Below, piece by piece: positions 45,574-58,200 of a DNA stretch of 64,000 nt. The translations under genes were made by a program, and so were the position numbers. Source of the DNA: Rotaria sp. Silwood1 (lineage: Eukaryota > Rotifera > Eurotatoria > Philodinida > Philodinidae); contig CAJNOP010000055.1 in assembly GCA_905250075.1 (NCBI GenBank), positions 542,820 through 606,819 of the forward strand. Direction: 5' to 3'. The notes under the pieces are model-generated. The model had not been told where the DNA came from and did no database searches. It saw only the letters and a list, made by a program, of their open reading frames with translations. The stretch's first letter is position 1. Each line of letters starts with the position of its first letter.

Positions 45574-47329
45574 TCTTTGAAATTATGAGTGTGCTGGAAG
45601 TCCTCGAAAATCTTTCTAGTATCAAAGTGTACAACAGAAATCTAAGCAGCGTTGATAAAATTCTAGTTCTTACGAGTAAAAGCTAGATTTCTGATGTTTG
45701 AGAAGCGTTCTACATAGTTTATTGCCAGAAATCTACTTCGAAAATCGTCGAAAGTAAGATTAAGAAGTTGCTCATCAATATGTTCTGGTAAATCATTATA
45801 ATTATGATCAGCATGCATTTTTTTACTCTGCAAGTATTCAACATATTGCACATTTGAAATTTGTTAAAATTAGCTTATTAGAGTCTTAACTTGTGAATGA
45901 AAAACGTCAGTCAAACATTCATGAGACATAATTCAATTCATCGAAATATGACATAGTTCTTTTTGGTGCATTCTATAATCAATTATTAAACGACATCACA
46001 CCATAATAGGATGATATTGGTTAGAATTTTTGACGCTCTTTTCTAAAAAACAAAAGCTAAAGATACATTAGAAAATAATTTCGCTTTTAGACCACTCGTT
46101 GACATAACATATAACCATAAGTACCATTCATAGTCAATGAAGAGAGTAAACAAGACGAGTAAAGTCATTAATGAAGTTTGTTGTGAGGAAAACGTTTAAA
46201 ATAATGTTGCTTTCTTTTAAGTTTTGTCCATTTCCACCGAACTTCATTTCTAATGTCTTATACTTCCTTACTTTACAAGGATTGGCTGCATTAAATGTGT
46301 CTAGATATCAGAGTAGTGTTAAAGGAGACTTGTAATCGTCCAAAATCGAAGTATATTATTGAGAGCGTATGGAATACTTGTTAACGGTACATTTGTTCGT
46401 TATATTTGATACGAGTAAAAAAAAGATGAAATCTTCATCGAACAAAAAAGAGAAACTAAGTAAGTGGAATAAATAATGAAAGAAAATGTGGAGAACGATA
46501 TTATTAAAGGATTGGTGAGATGAGTGGGAAAATAGGTCAGCTGTGTCGATGTTTATCATTACGTGTTTAGCCCAAAGTGCTTTCTTCTTTCTTCTTCATC
46601 TTCATCAATGAGTATGTTTTTAAGTATTCTTTCTGTTCATTATCATTTAGAGAATCTTCTCTTCCACTGATTTTCAACATGTCTTCATCATCTCTATATC
46701 TGAACCCATTTATGGAGTGTTTTTATGACGAAAAATTTGTCTAGTGAGGTAATTCTTTCGTCGCATTATTCATCCTCGCCAACAAGTAAACGATCTGAGA
46801 AACTACGCTAAAATGAATTACTTCTATAGAAATAAGTTCAAACAGTAGATAAATTTGGTCTTAAATAGCATCAATCATCTTCTATGTTGTGGAATAGATC
46901 AAAAATTGGTGCATAGTAGATGTTTTCCGAAAGAAATAGTCTTCAGATGTCAAGAAAGATTTTCTTGAAAACTTCAACTTTTGTGTCATAGACAAATCTA
47001 AAACCATACTCTGAAACGAGTTTTCTTGACCAATCTTTGAGAAAGTTTAGTCTTTTTTGATAATATACTGAGATATCATGGAATAGTGTTTCTTATACTA
47101 TTGATAGATCTCTAAATGTATTATTTCGATTCGAGACTAAGAAAATATGAATTCAATCCGATGAAGTTTCTGCTTTTTGTATTCTGAGTAGTTTTGGTTT
47201 AATGTAAAACATCAATATCTAATCTAAATAAACTATTATTCTAACATATATTTATGATTTGAGATTTTATGCTATGTATTATTGAAGTAAGTGAAAGTAT
47301 CAAAAATCATCGAAAACAACTGTTGACAA
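45574..47329. other. Intergenic; one minus-strand frame of doubtful status
   Basis: A 62-residue minus-strand frame at 45851-45663 has ordinary-looking composition (DLPEHIDEQLLNLTFDDF; FSNIRNLAFTRKN) and could be an exon or remnant, but no splice partner or family was found. The rest shows nothing. Confidence 0.3.
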
Positions 47330-48832
47330 ATGCTGCGAAAGATTAATACAAAATTGGTTGTTGCATTTTTCACAATGATCATGTTAACTTGGTATTTCAA
47401 AGTTCGTTTACCGAGTTGTCCCAATCCATCCTATATGATGCCGCTCATTCCGTTACAATTGTCCAAGTCTGAAGAAGTAGTGTTTGAACAGTGGCAAATT
47501 CCAAACTGGGTCAAACGATTTAATGTTAGTCACTTATTCGATTGGACTTGGCATAAGAATGGCGAATTTAGACGTTGCCAAGCATCAATGATTCGATCAT
47601 CGCAGTCATCAGCATGCAAGGCTGCATCAGCAACAGTTGTGAATGATGTTCTCGATTATTTTCGTTCTCATCCTAATGAAGGATGTATCGTAGACAATGT
47701 TGCACGTCTTCCTAATTTGATTCCTCACCCATTACCTCGTGCTCGCTCTTTGACTGATACATGTTCTTCACTTCACATCGATCATGACTGGGCTATATGC
47801 AGTAAATCACAGTCAGAACTTGATAATTTCCTCCCAGCAACCAAACGATTTGTAACTATAGCTGTATTCAATGCATTTGTCGACACAGGTTACTGTCATT
47901 TACAAGTACCTGGAACAGTTTTTACTAAGCATGCCACTTTTCATCTTCAAAAATGGACCAATAAACGATGTAGTAATGACGCCATCTCTAGCATTCCACA
48001 AATCAAGAGTGAATATCGACATACTGAATTAATTGACTCTCTTGGAAATTATTTTGAAGCACCAGGACATTTTGCACCTCAGCAATTACCAAGATTACTA
48101 CGCTTGCTTGCTACTGTGCCAACAACAGCCAAAGTTCTTGTTTCAAAAGGTGGTGTCGCTGATCCATTGATTGATGTCCTTGTTGAACGTGGTATAGTTA
48201 CACGTGACCGTATTGTTCCATTTGATAAAGATACTCGTCCTAATCACTTCGCAAATATTATTTATCGCAGTGAACCATGGCCCTATGTAGGAGATAAAGA
48301 CAATGCGCACTACATTCATGATCGAACAGACATGCAACTTGTTCATCGAGCTATGGCCACTGATGACTTAACAGTGACCGAGAAAAAAGACAGTATTATC
48401 CTAATAAAAAGAAAAGATGGAGATGCACGATCAATTGTTGAACATTCAGATATGTTTACATTTATAGCATCATCACTCAATAAATCTAAATTATGGTCAG
48501 ATCTTCATATCGAAATCTTCGAAGCTCAAGGACATATTCGTGATCATATTGCCTTATTTCGTCGAGCTCGAATAATTATTGGTCCTCATGGCGCTGGAAT
48601 GATGAATATACTATGGTCATCGCCAGGAACACATGTCGTTGAGATTGGATATACGACTGGAATGACTTTTCCTGAAATGTATGCTGAAATGAGTCTTCAT
48701 TTGGAACATCATTACTGGATCTGTAAAGGACATGGTAATTATTACACCCCCATTCATGTTGACATGGATGATTTTATGTATATTTTCAATCAAATTATGC
48801 ATGAAATAGAAATGGAGAAAGCACGGTCTTGA
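47330..48832 (+). CDS. GT61 family glycosyltransferase (DUF563), type II membrane protein
   Basis: Intronless 500-residue protein from the ATG at 47330. A short basic N-terminus precedes one membrane anchor (about 9-25: LVVAFFTMIMLTWYF), giving a Golgi or ER type II topology with a luminal catalytic domain. The C-terminal part carries the GT61 hallmark IIGPHGAGMMNILWSSPGTHVVEIG (from about residue 415; G418 begins GPHGAG), preceded by LIKRKDG and HIALFRRAR. Upstream is the DUF563-type GHFAPQQLPRLLRLL region. GT61 enzymes include EOGT-like O-GlcNAc transferases and plant xylosyl- and arabinosyltransferases using UDP-sugars. The acceptor here cannot be told from sequence. Several luminal cysteines (about 78, 95, 119, 144, 157, 193 and 219) could form disulphides. 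The length is normal and nothing is broken. Confidence 0.85.
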   Translation: MLRKINTKLVVAFFTMIMLTWYFKVRLPSCPNPSYMMPLIPLQLSKSEEVVFEQWQIPNWVKRFNVSHLFDWTWHKNGEFRRCQASMIRSSQSSACKAASATVVNDVLDYFRSHPNEGCIVDNVARLPNLIPHPLPRARSLTDTCSSLHIDHDWAICSKSQSELDNFLPATKRFVTIAVFNAFVDTGYCHLQVPGTVFTKHATFHLQKWTNKRCSNDAISSIPQIKSEYRHTELIDSLGNYFEAPGHFAPQQLPRLLRLLATVPTTAKVLVSKGGVADPLIDVLVERGIVTRDRIVPFDKDTRPNHFANIIYRSEPWPYVGDKDNAHYIHDRTDMQLVHRAMATDDLTVTEKKDSIILIKRKDGDARSIVEHSDMFTFIASSLNKSKLWSDLHIEIFEAQGHIRDHIALFRRARIIIGPHGAGMMNILWSSPGTHVVEIGYTTGMTFPEMYAEMSLHLEHHYWICKGHGNYYTPIHVDMDDFMYIFNQIMHEIEMEKARS

Positions 48833-51800
48833 TTATCATAGATTATTCAGGTCTTAGCGCTTTTAAAACTTACTCCTGAACGCATTCAAGATGTTTGGCA
48901 ATGTCAAAATAACATTTTGTTACCGGCCAGAAGAAATAGAATGATGAGAATCTGAAAGTGAATTGTTCAAGTTAAAAGTATTACTACATTTGAAATTGTT
49001 GATGAATATTCAACATGTGCGTTCAAAAAGTTCTCTTCGTATGAAAAAATTTTTTTACAAGTGTTGTTCGAAATGAAATGAAATATCTTTGTTTTCCCCA
49101 TTTTCTCTTTGTCAGTCTGGTAATCGATCTGTTCATGTTTGATCATTCCTTATATATGCGTATCTTGGCCTCTCTCATGATTGATACATATGATTACTTT
49201 TCCTCTTTCTTCTTCAATTTACTGTTATTTTTACTTTAATGAATCAATCATATTTTTTCAATTCTTGTCTTTCGTTGATCTCCGATCGAGATAAAGAATA
49301 TTTATTCCAATCTGATTTTTCAATCTACAAGCATAATTTTTGGAATGTTGCCGATGCATCGATACTATTCTGAACAAAGTATCTTCGCTGCCTTTCCATA
49401 ACAGATCAACAGTTATCGATGAATATAAAATTTACGAATAAAGCAGCGACTTGAGGTAGAAATGAATTAAACAATGAATGAAAAGGAATCCATCTTAATT
49501 ATGAGAAATTTATTTAAATGTAACTTTTTTTCATAAAAGAGTCTTTCGATATTATCAATTTGACTCAAATAGTTTATTAATATAGCTAATTTTATTTGTC
49601 GAACGAACAAAAAGAGAGTTAAGGATGACAAAAAAAAGATCTTGAAATTTAGAAGAATTGAAAAAGGGTTAATCTTTTTCATCAAAATTTCCAGTATGAA
49701 TAGTAAAGCCTGATATTGTTCGACGAAACTTAACAATAACCGAAATAGCAATCATAGTGGGTTAAGCCAACAGGAAATTTATCTAGTGCATCAAATGGAC
49801 ACAGTTTTCGCGGTTTTCATTTAGTAATTTCTTTAAAAGGAGCCTCATTGGTCCTGTTTCCATTGAAGATCAAAACACTAATGACAATAACCACGAGCAA
49901 TTATAGACGAAGATAAAGTTATTTATCCATGATGTGTTTTTGTCTTGCAAATGATAGTAATTTTAATAATAGTGCTGAGAATAAAATGCAAAACAGTTTT
50001 GACATTTCAACACAGCTAATTTGGGAACATATATGAGACGAAGAATTAAATTATGTAATTAGTACCAGATTATTTCGATAGGACTTCTTGAGGAAAAAAT
50101 ATGCCGAATCATATGAAACATGAGCAGATGATAGTTAATATTCTCTTTTGCTTTTAATTTATTATATTTGTGAAAAGATAAACGGATACGTACAAATTAT
50201 AGAAACATGAAATTTATTGCTTGATGAAAAAATATGATTCATTGATCATTCTGAATTGAGAAATCTTCATGTACTTAAAAATTAAGATCATACAGGCTAA
50301 ATCGATATATATTCGTATGTTTCATTTTTAAGAAGATAAACACATGTCATTGAAAGCAGCATAAGATAGATGATGATGCAAGTACTCAATCACATTTCCC
50401 TTGAATACGATTGTTCTTGCAATGAACATATGACTATAATACAGCACAAAATCTTTGCATATTAGAAAAGCAAAAGATAGTTGTATAATGGACACAAAAA
50501 TGCCAATAAATCAAACGAGTTTGTCTTGCTTAAAGAGATCTCTAGAGCAAGTTGGAAAAGTGATCAATAACATGATACCAAAGTAAGAACACTGTTAACT
50601 TTTTTCCATGCAACAATTAGATATATAGTACTCTTTAAAGTTCTTAGCAGAATTTCTAAGGCTCTAAAGTTAGAGAATTACATTCATTTATCATATTTTC
50701 AAATCATTAAAATAAATTCATTTAGAAGAGAAACATAAGTAGATGTTTGTTTATTACTGTCACTATATTTTACTCAAATTTAAGCTCAGCGTCTATGTTT
50801 TCATTACTAGCTGCTTTATTCTCAAAACAAGCTCGAATTTATTGTTTTATAACCTACTCATACGACAAGCAATGCAATTTAACGTGTGGTGTTTCGTTCT
50901 CTCCAAACACAATTTAGGAGTTACACTGATAACACAAGTCTTTCATTTTTATTGTCCTCTTTCGTGTTTTCTTTCATATCTTTCACTGTGTTCTGTTTCT
51001 TCAACAATCAAACTGGTGTCCTGTGAAATAATTCATTTATTTCTCTTTTCTCTAATTGACAAACTAATAATGTCATAATGAATTTAAACCGAGAACAAAA
51101 TGGATATTTACAGTTTTTTGATTGAATTATTATTTTTACAGAAATTTTTGCTTTCTTTTTTACTTGTAAATAAAAAAGTTGCTTTCGAGCCATTTCACTC
51201 GTTTTCTTTACAATCTTCAAAATTATCCAACTGATAGATGATGCTCATAGAAATAAGCAACATTCTACAAATATATTTGATAAATGTTAAGTTTTACCCG
51301 AGAAAAATTCAGATTCATAATAGAAAAACAACAAGCATTGATAAAAAATTTATTTGGTAGTAATATATTGTATGGCAATGTATTACATTTTCAGTTAAAA
51401 ATGTCATATCATATATTCCTAGATGAAAGTCTGACGAATTGCAGCAAACTAACAAGAAGATATACCTGACTTTTACTTTCAAAATTATCATTGAATTATC
51501 TGATTCAATTATCACCTAATCTCTGATCACTATCATGACTATATGGATTGTTTCGATTCATATTTTAAGAGGCTGGAAAAGTCATTTGTTCGTTTTCGTC
51601 CTTGTCAAAGTCTTTTTCTACTTGTTTCTTCATATTCATGATTATATGATATCTATATCATTCTATTACGTGTTTTCCAGTAACTTCCTTACTAAAAAGT
51701 GTCAAGAGTTCGTAAAAGATTAATTGTACTGAGTATCGGAAAAATCGAAATATAGTCAATCTATTCTAGTTGTGAATATAATAAGACTGTTGTAAAGAAA

Positions 51801-52292
51801 AAAAATGCGTGTTTATACCCATACAATTTATCTTATAGAATATGTTCTTGAACGATTTTTTTTTTGCATTTTTATTGAAAAAAATTGCGTGTTCCAACAC
51901 GTTTGAACAAATTCCTTCTAAGCTTAGTAAAAGCATACGAGCTGATAAAAAAAGCATACGAGCTGATAAAAAAAAGCATACTGAAATGCATACTTTTGCA
52001 CAATTTTGTTTTACATAGTATGACTTAGTGTATGCATCATATATAAAAAAAACAGCTATCGATCGTGTTCTTTTATAATTTTATTTGAAAGTGACAAAAA
52101 ACAATACTTTTTATTGTTCGTCGTCAGTTGGATTACACGAAAGAAAATGCATACTACTAAATCCCTTATCAGTATTTACTTATGTATGACCTTATCCGTC
52201 AATAACAATAGATCTTCAATATGACACTATTGAAAGAGACTTATTTGTTGATAAGGTATACTTTTTTCACTGTTTTTTGATCACAACTCAAT
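48833..52292. other. Gene-poor stretch with a short tandem duplication
   Basis: No gene supported. At 51929-51980 a 21-bp unit of the form AAAAGCATACGAGCTGATAAA is repeated twice with a partial third copy. The region just before 52293 should contain the promoter of the M28 gene, but no clear TATA box was identified. Confidence 0.45.
51929..51980 (+). repeat. Short tandem duplication, 21-bp unit
   Basis: Two copies of AAAGCATACGAGCTGATAAA in direct succession, then a truncated third (AAAAAGCATAC). Likely a replication-slippage product. Confidence 0.6.
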
Positions 52293-54015
52293 ATGAGTGT
52301 TACCGAATGTTCCAACAAACGTATATTTATCGCAGTATGTGTTACTGGTCTATTTGGAATAGTCACATTAGCCCTTGCTGCTGCCACTCTTGGTACACTT
52401 AATAAACGATTCGATTCAATAGTTTCGACATCGACAACAAACAAACCTAATCTTAATTCAATTTTGGCTGAAACCATTCAAATCGAAGATCTTATGACTC
52501 ATTTACGGCAATTGCAACGCATAGCTAATGAGTCCAATGGCACGCGAGCCATTAACACACGAGGATTTAATGAAACTGTGAACTACATCGAGAAATATTT
52601 AAACGATCAAGGCACTGTCTTGAAAGTGATGAGAGAAACATTTCAAATACGAAACTTTGCTATAGGACCAGATCCAATCTTACTGTCATTAATCAATGGT
52701 ACAGAAAAAAATTACACCTATTCATCAAAGCTTGCTAGATCCGATTTTACTTATGTCATCTATACGACTTCAACTAACTTTTCTGATTATGTCCGTGTTA
52801 TCAATATTCCGAATTTTGGCTGTGCAAAAAATGAATGGCAAAATGCGACAGGTCTTGTTGCACTTGTTAAAGCAGGAGGTCAATGCACATACGCGGAGAA
52901 AGGTATTCTTGCAGGAAAAAATGGCGTCATGGCTTTACTTTTCTATAATGATGGCGAAACAAATGCCAATCTTGCTCCGATAAGTGCACGTCTGCGTGAA
53001 ACAAACAAGTTACCTGCACTTTATCTATCGTATGCAGCTGGACAAGCTCTTGCCGATGCTAGTTTGTTTACTACGGTCATGGTCAAAATTTCTATTCAAT
53101 TGCAAAACTTAGGAACTTTTCCAGTGGATAATATTTGTGCCGATACTACGGACGGAGACATAAGTAAAACGATCGTCGTAGGAAGCCATAGTGATAGTGT
53201 TCCAGCTGGACCGGGTATTAATGACAATGGTAAGAATTTCGTTTTGATATTTAAAGGAGCAATTGCTTTTTGATTGATAAATGAAGTTCGAGAAAACATT
53301 CATGATTATGCTACTTACATTTTGTTTAGGTAGTGGAACAGCAGCTAATCTCGTTTTGGCCGCAAATCTAGCACGTTTATATCGAACAACGAACTATACT
53401 AAATACAAATATCGCGTTCGTTTCTGTTGGTGGGCTGCAGAAGAGATTGGTTTGGCTGGTTCGAGTTATCATCTTCAAAAGGCTCAGAATACAACTACGC
53501 CAGGTGAACGTCGTTCTGATTATTTGATTAATCTCAACTTTGATATGGCTGGCTCACCTAATTTCATTTTTGGGATTTATGATGCAAATACAGCACCGAG
53601 TGAGACGCCACCACAAGCAATTCCTGGTAGTATAAAAGTTACAGAGTTATATCGTGACTGGTTCATTGGGCAAAACTTACCATGGGACTACCGAGCTTTT
53701 AACGGACGCAGTGATTATGGTCCATTTCTGGAAGCATGTATAGCGGCTGGTGGTGTTGCAACAGGATCAGACGCTGTTAAAACGGCAGTACAACGTGAAA
53801 AGTATCGCCAATTAGTTGGAGAGAACAATGCCGGTTTTGCAGGAGCGATTCTTGATCCTTGTTATCATCAGGCATGTGATACTTTAGCAAATATCCATCA
53901 ATTTGGTTATGAAAAGCTGATTCAGGCGGCTGCGTATGGACTCGAATATCTTGGCCAGCACCCGAACCTGTCAGAATGGTTATATCCAAATGCAACAAGA
54001 TGTGAACTGCGATAA
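52293..54015 (+). CDS. M28 family zinc aminopeptidase with PA domain, type II membrane protein
   Basis: Exons 52293-53229 and 53330-54015 are joined across a 100-bp intron (AATG|GTAAGA ... TTGTTTAG|GTAG) to give 540 residues. Without splicing the frame stops at 53273. An N-terminal membrane anchor (about 10-32: IFIAVCVTGLFGIVTLALAAA) is followed by a stalk and a protease-associated (PA) region (about 125-280). The M28 catalytic domain then carries the expected zinc ligands: His299 (GSHSDS), Asp311 (GINDNG), catalytic Glu350 with Glu351 (WAAEEIGLAGS), Asp384 (NFDM) and His492 (CYHQACDT). The intron falls inside the GINDN-G-SGTA motif. Family members remove N-terminal residues from peptides; this one should act outside the cell or in the secretory lumen. 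The motif wording (PAGPGINDNGSGTAANL) is close to that of bacterial and fungal aminopeptidases as well as animal ones. All ligands are intact. Confidence 0.9.
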
Positions 54016-54090
54016 GAGAATTATAATTTTCTAAAATGATTGCTTTTGATGACAGTAACATTTCATGAACAATATTTTTTTTTATCAGTA

Positions 54091-54096
54091 AATAAA
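54091..54096 (+). terminator. Polyadenylation signal AATAAA of the M28 gene
   Basis: AATAAA lies 76 bp after the stop at 54015, on the coding strand, and just before the hairpin at 54129. Confidence 0.45.
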
Positions 54097-54128
54097 TGTA
54101 CTAATTAATCCAGTGCGAGAAAATCGAT

Positions 54129-54166
54129 AAAAAGCGCATTTTTACACGTTAAAATGTGCGCTTTTT
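54129..54166. repeat. Stable hairpin AAAAAGCGCA...TGCGCTTTTT
   Basis: Arms AAAAAGCGCA and TGCGCTTTTT pair fully, and the inner bases TTTTTA/TTAAAA can extend the stem. It lies 35 bp after the M28 poly(A) signal. Role unknown; it might aid transcript termination or mark the tip of a small element. Confidence 0.5.
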
Positions 54167-57100
54167 GGGTTTTGAGAAAGTTTTTTTTTTTTTTGAAAAA
54201 GAAAGCGAATCTGATGACAATGATGTCGACAAACTTACTTTTTACGAAAATAAAAATCGATTTTTATTGTTTTTTCACTGTAAAAGTCGCACATTTACAC
54301 ATGTCAAAGCACCTAAAACTGAACACTTGTCTGATTGGATATTCTCATTAATGAATTAAATGATGTCAGACACATCTTTGCTAATACCAGTAAAGCATCT
54401 ATCTCGATCATGTTCGCGACTTGGTCTAAGAGCACAGGTAATGCGATTAAATCAAACCTACAGGACTCTACAACTGCGAGTGTGAGTGTAGGTGAAAAAA
54501 AACCTAAACTTAAACCTACAACCATGGTTAGCGCTTTGATAATTTGATTTTCAATATTAGTTGAAGGAATCGAGTCTTCATTCTACTTCATTGTTTTTTT
54601 TTCTTCAGCAATCTACACGATTGTCTGTAGCTAAGGAACTTTTATGTTGTAGTAGATACGAACGTTGCACGCTAGATGGACGAGAGAATGCAAAAATGTA
54701 ACAAAAAAGTTTTCTTACATCATTTTCTCTGGTCAATTGCACTGAAAACAAAATCCGTGTGATAGAGAACTTACGAAAAAGTTTCGAAAATTGAAATGAA
54801 TTCAAAATATTTTTCAGCTCTCATAGAAACATACTAAACCATATAAAGATATCTGAAGACTTGAAAAACTCGAAAAACATAATATCAATCAAACTCAGCT
54901 AAACACTTTTAGTAAATAAAAAGTAGAAAACGCGGTGCTTAGATCAGCATTACTAACAAAGCATTATATCGTTACTTGTGTTGCATTCACTGATATAATT
55001 TTCAAAATCTGCTCTCATACAATCATTATGACCAATTATTAATAAAAAGCCATTGCCTATAAAACAGAGAAAATGAACAATCGATGCAAAAATGTACATC
55101 ATTTCCTATGTATAATTATAATATTTCGATGATACTCAGAAAGGAAACAAAAAATTTCTAAACTATATGTTAAAGCAATTGAATCGTTAGCAACACTGAT
55201 TTTTGTTTGACGTTCTCCTAGGCACATCAAGGAACTACCATTTCACACTAGATTTTAATCACAATCTAAATAAATAATACACAAATTTAGTTTCAATAAC
55301 AAAAACTATCTTAAAAATGACTTTATTAATAACTTACAAATTGTTTTCATGCTAAAGTCTCTTAATTAATCATCGGACTTTCTTTGTCTGCAAACTGATC
55401 TCTTCAAATTTAATTAATATTTGTTTAAACCACTCTGTCAACACGACTGTTCATGATTTATCTTAATCCATTGAAAAAACTAATCTATTATAACCAAATT
55501 GAATACAATTCTCCGGACAAAACCTATTCAGTATATCCATATTGTTGAATTATTCATCGGATTCATGATGCTCCTTATTTTTGATGTTAGATTGATGTTT
55601 TCATAATGAGTGTCGACTAGTTTATGATGCTTTCGTTGGATCATCTGATTTATTCAAGAACTATTTTCATCTTTATGGAAAAAAAAACTATGATATAAAA
55701 ACCGAAGCTAATAATGATCGGTATTAAACTATCTGAGAAAATGAAAACTTCCTGTTGTTGAAAATAAGATAAATATGCAAGACATTTTCTTATTGCAGAT
55801 TTTATTCAAATTTGCTATATTATTAAACAATTTCATGCTATTTCTCGATGTTGAAATATTTTTATATTTTTATATTAGTCTTTAGAAATTCTTAGATTTT
55901 ACCAATAATCATCCATGGCAAACTGTGTGTTAGAAGACACTCTAATATACGATTATCTTTATTTCTCTATCTTTCTTTTGTGCATGTATCTGTGTATGTG
56001 TACATCTGCGACGTTCTTTCCTAGTATGTGCATCTACTTCGCACGCATCTAGGCCGCTGTTTTTTTTGCTTTTTTTCTCTCTCTTATCTTTTCTTCGTTC
56101 TTTTCGGTCCGTGATAATTTATTGAAAGCGTCAATACTTTGTTCTGCTCTAAAATTAATCTGTGCTGAATTAACAAGGATGTGCCCAATAGCCCCATATT
56201 CTATCTTCGTCTGCTGCTTTTATTTTTCTTCTCTTTGGTGTGCGTCGACGTATGTATTGAATGATGCATTGATAGCTAAAAGTTTCCTGAATAAATCATT
56301 TGGTTCATTAGAAAATATCTCTTACTTTTTTGAGAAAATATCCTTGCAGAGAGAAGTCTTTTTAAAACTCTGAAACACAAATCGTTCGAAATAAATGTTT
56401 CGTAAGTATCACCAAAGCTTTTAGTACCTGACAAATTGTGGTACACTTTAAAATGTGCTTTTTGGACATTCTCCAACATTGCATGAATATTTTTCTCCAT
56501 TTTCTTAATGCTTTCTTTCGGAAAGTTGCAGCTTTCTTCGAGTTTTCAACAACGGAAGCCAAATAATATCACCATAGATCCTGTTCATTTAGATGTTGTC
56601 AGTCATCCACTATATTATTACTTTTCTCTACTCCTCTGCAGTGAGAGGACGAATGAAAAATTAGAGTAAAGAATTCTTTCACTTATATTAACTGCCTACA
56701 TCATACTTATGTCACTCAACATAAGAAACACTTTTCTAATTAAGGATTCACGCTTGTGCACCAGTTCGTAGACAAATAAATAAATAGCTTAGAATAGCAT
56801 GTAAAGAAAGAAAACGTTGAAATCCTGCTTTAATAGTAATCATTCGCTTCGGTATTCTGTTCAGAATGATAAGTGAAGGTAAATGTAATCCCTATTCATT
56901 GTCGTTTACAATCACAAACACTACATCAGTTGAAAATATAATCTTATTTAGATAGAAATTTTCTTTTTTTTTGTAATGATGGTAATAATAATGGTTGGTT
57001 TCAAAAATACATTGTTCGTTCTTTCTTTTCATTGAATAGGTTAATTATTTTTTTGTTTTTTTAATCTTAATATTTTTCTTGTATCGATTCTTATTAATTT

Positions 57101-58100
57101 TTATCATGCCTTTACTCTCAAACGGGCATGCATCCTCGCTTCTGACAAGCTTTTTCATACCATCATATTTTCATCATATTAAAACCAGCATGTTACAATA
57201 GACCCAGCGGGATTCTTCATACATTTAGTATTCTCTTCTTCGTTCTTTTTTTTTCATCCTTTTTGTAGGCCATTTACATTCTATTTGTGTTTGTTGATGA
57301 AAAATATTGTCTCGCGATGCTGTATGTGAAACATCGTATTTTCTTCGTTCTGCATTTTTATTCTGCTTTTTCTCGTCGCACAATCACCAGTAGACTCAAA
57401 TGATAGAATGCATCAAGTTGGTAAAAGAAAAAAACATTTTTATTTATTTATCCCTGACGTTAATTGAAAAAAAAATTCGATCGCAATATTTTTTCAATGT
57501 ATCAGTATCAGTTTCCTGAATACCATGTAAAACACTTGTTTACTACAATTGCAACGCCATGACTTCGATGTGTTACCTAGCATCTGAAGATGGCAATAAA
57601 AATATAATGATTACATGATTATTAATCAGACACAAAAAAAGTGGATGAATACATCAAGAACTACAATCCGTTGCTATGACGAATACGTCGTACAATTATA
57701 ACATTTGAACTGAAAATAATTGAAATATTCTTTATCCTCTATTTTAATGACACATGATTCAACGATGTAGTCATTGAAGTAGTAGCTGTCTGTTCTTGGC
57801 CCAAGATTCGAACTCAATACTCTCATCAACAAGAATATAGGGTATTCATTCGAACATCATACAATTTGAGGCACCCTACTGTTGAAAAAAATGTAAAATC
57901 ATCATTTTTTTTGACACTTTGAAACAGTGAATTAATATATAAATTATGTTACATGAAAATTTATTTTTATTAAAATACGTAGATGAATACATTACTAGTC
58001 TACTATATAACAATAATCCTTGAATATATGTTTATAAACACTAAAAAAATATTCGTGTATTTTTTTTTCTAGATTAATACACATTTTAGCGACATAATTT
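54167..58100. other. Gene-poor stretch
   Basis: At 54190-54545 two overlapping plus-strand frames (one with ESESDDNDVDKLTFYENKN, the next with NTSKASISIMFATWSKSTGN) look like one gene fragment split by a frameshift; no family was recognised. The remaining 3.5 kb shows nothing supported. It is pyrimidine-rich around 55,960-56,120 and 57,220-57,370. Confidence 0.4.
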
Positions 58101-58200
58101 ATGGATAAAAACCAAGCAACCGGTAATGTTCATACAGAAAAAGTAACTGCATGTTCGACTAGTGCAGATACATCCAAGGATATGAAAGAAAGTGCTGATG
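58101..58200 (+). CDS. Putative first coding exon of the CYP55-type P450 gene
   Basis: After an acceptor-like TACACATTTTAG comes an ATG at 58101 and 33 full codons (opening MDKNQATGNVHTEK, ending KESAD), closing at a strong donor G|GTGAGT in phase 1. The P450 frame at 61279 continues open upstream to a possible acceptor TGTGTAG at 61264, also phase 1. The residues just before its ATG (TFP) fit the family's N-terminal sequence. Joining the two gives a 3,064-bp intron and a 429-residue protein. The join is inference: phase agreement alone has a one-in-three chance. Confidence 0.35.

Noticed and set aside
52241-52477. Minus-strand frame opposite the M28 start
   Set aside because: Antisense shadow of the M28 exon.
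57793-57890. tRNA-like B-box (GAGTTCGAATCTTGGG on the minus strand) suggesting a tRNA or SINE
   Set aside because: No convincing acceptor stem, A box at the right distance, or anticodon arm could be folded; probably chance, or a very decayed SINE.
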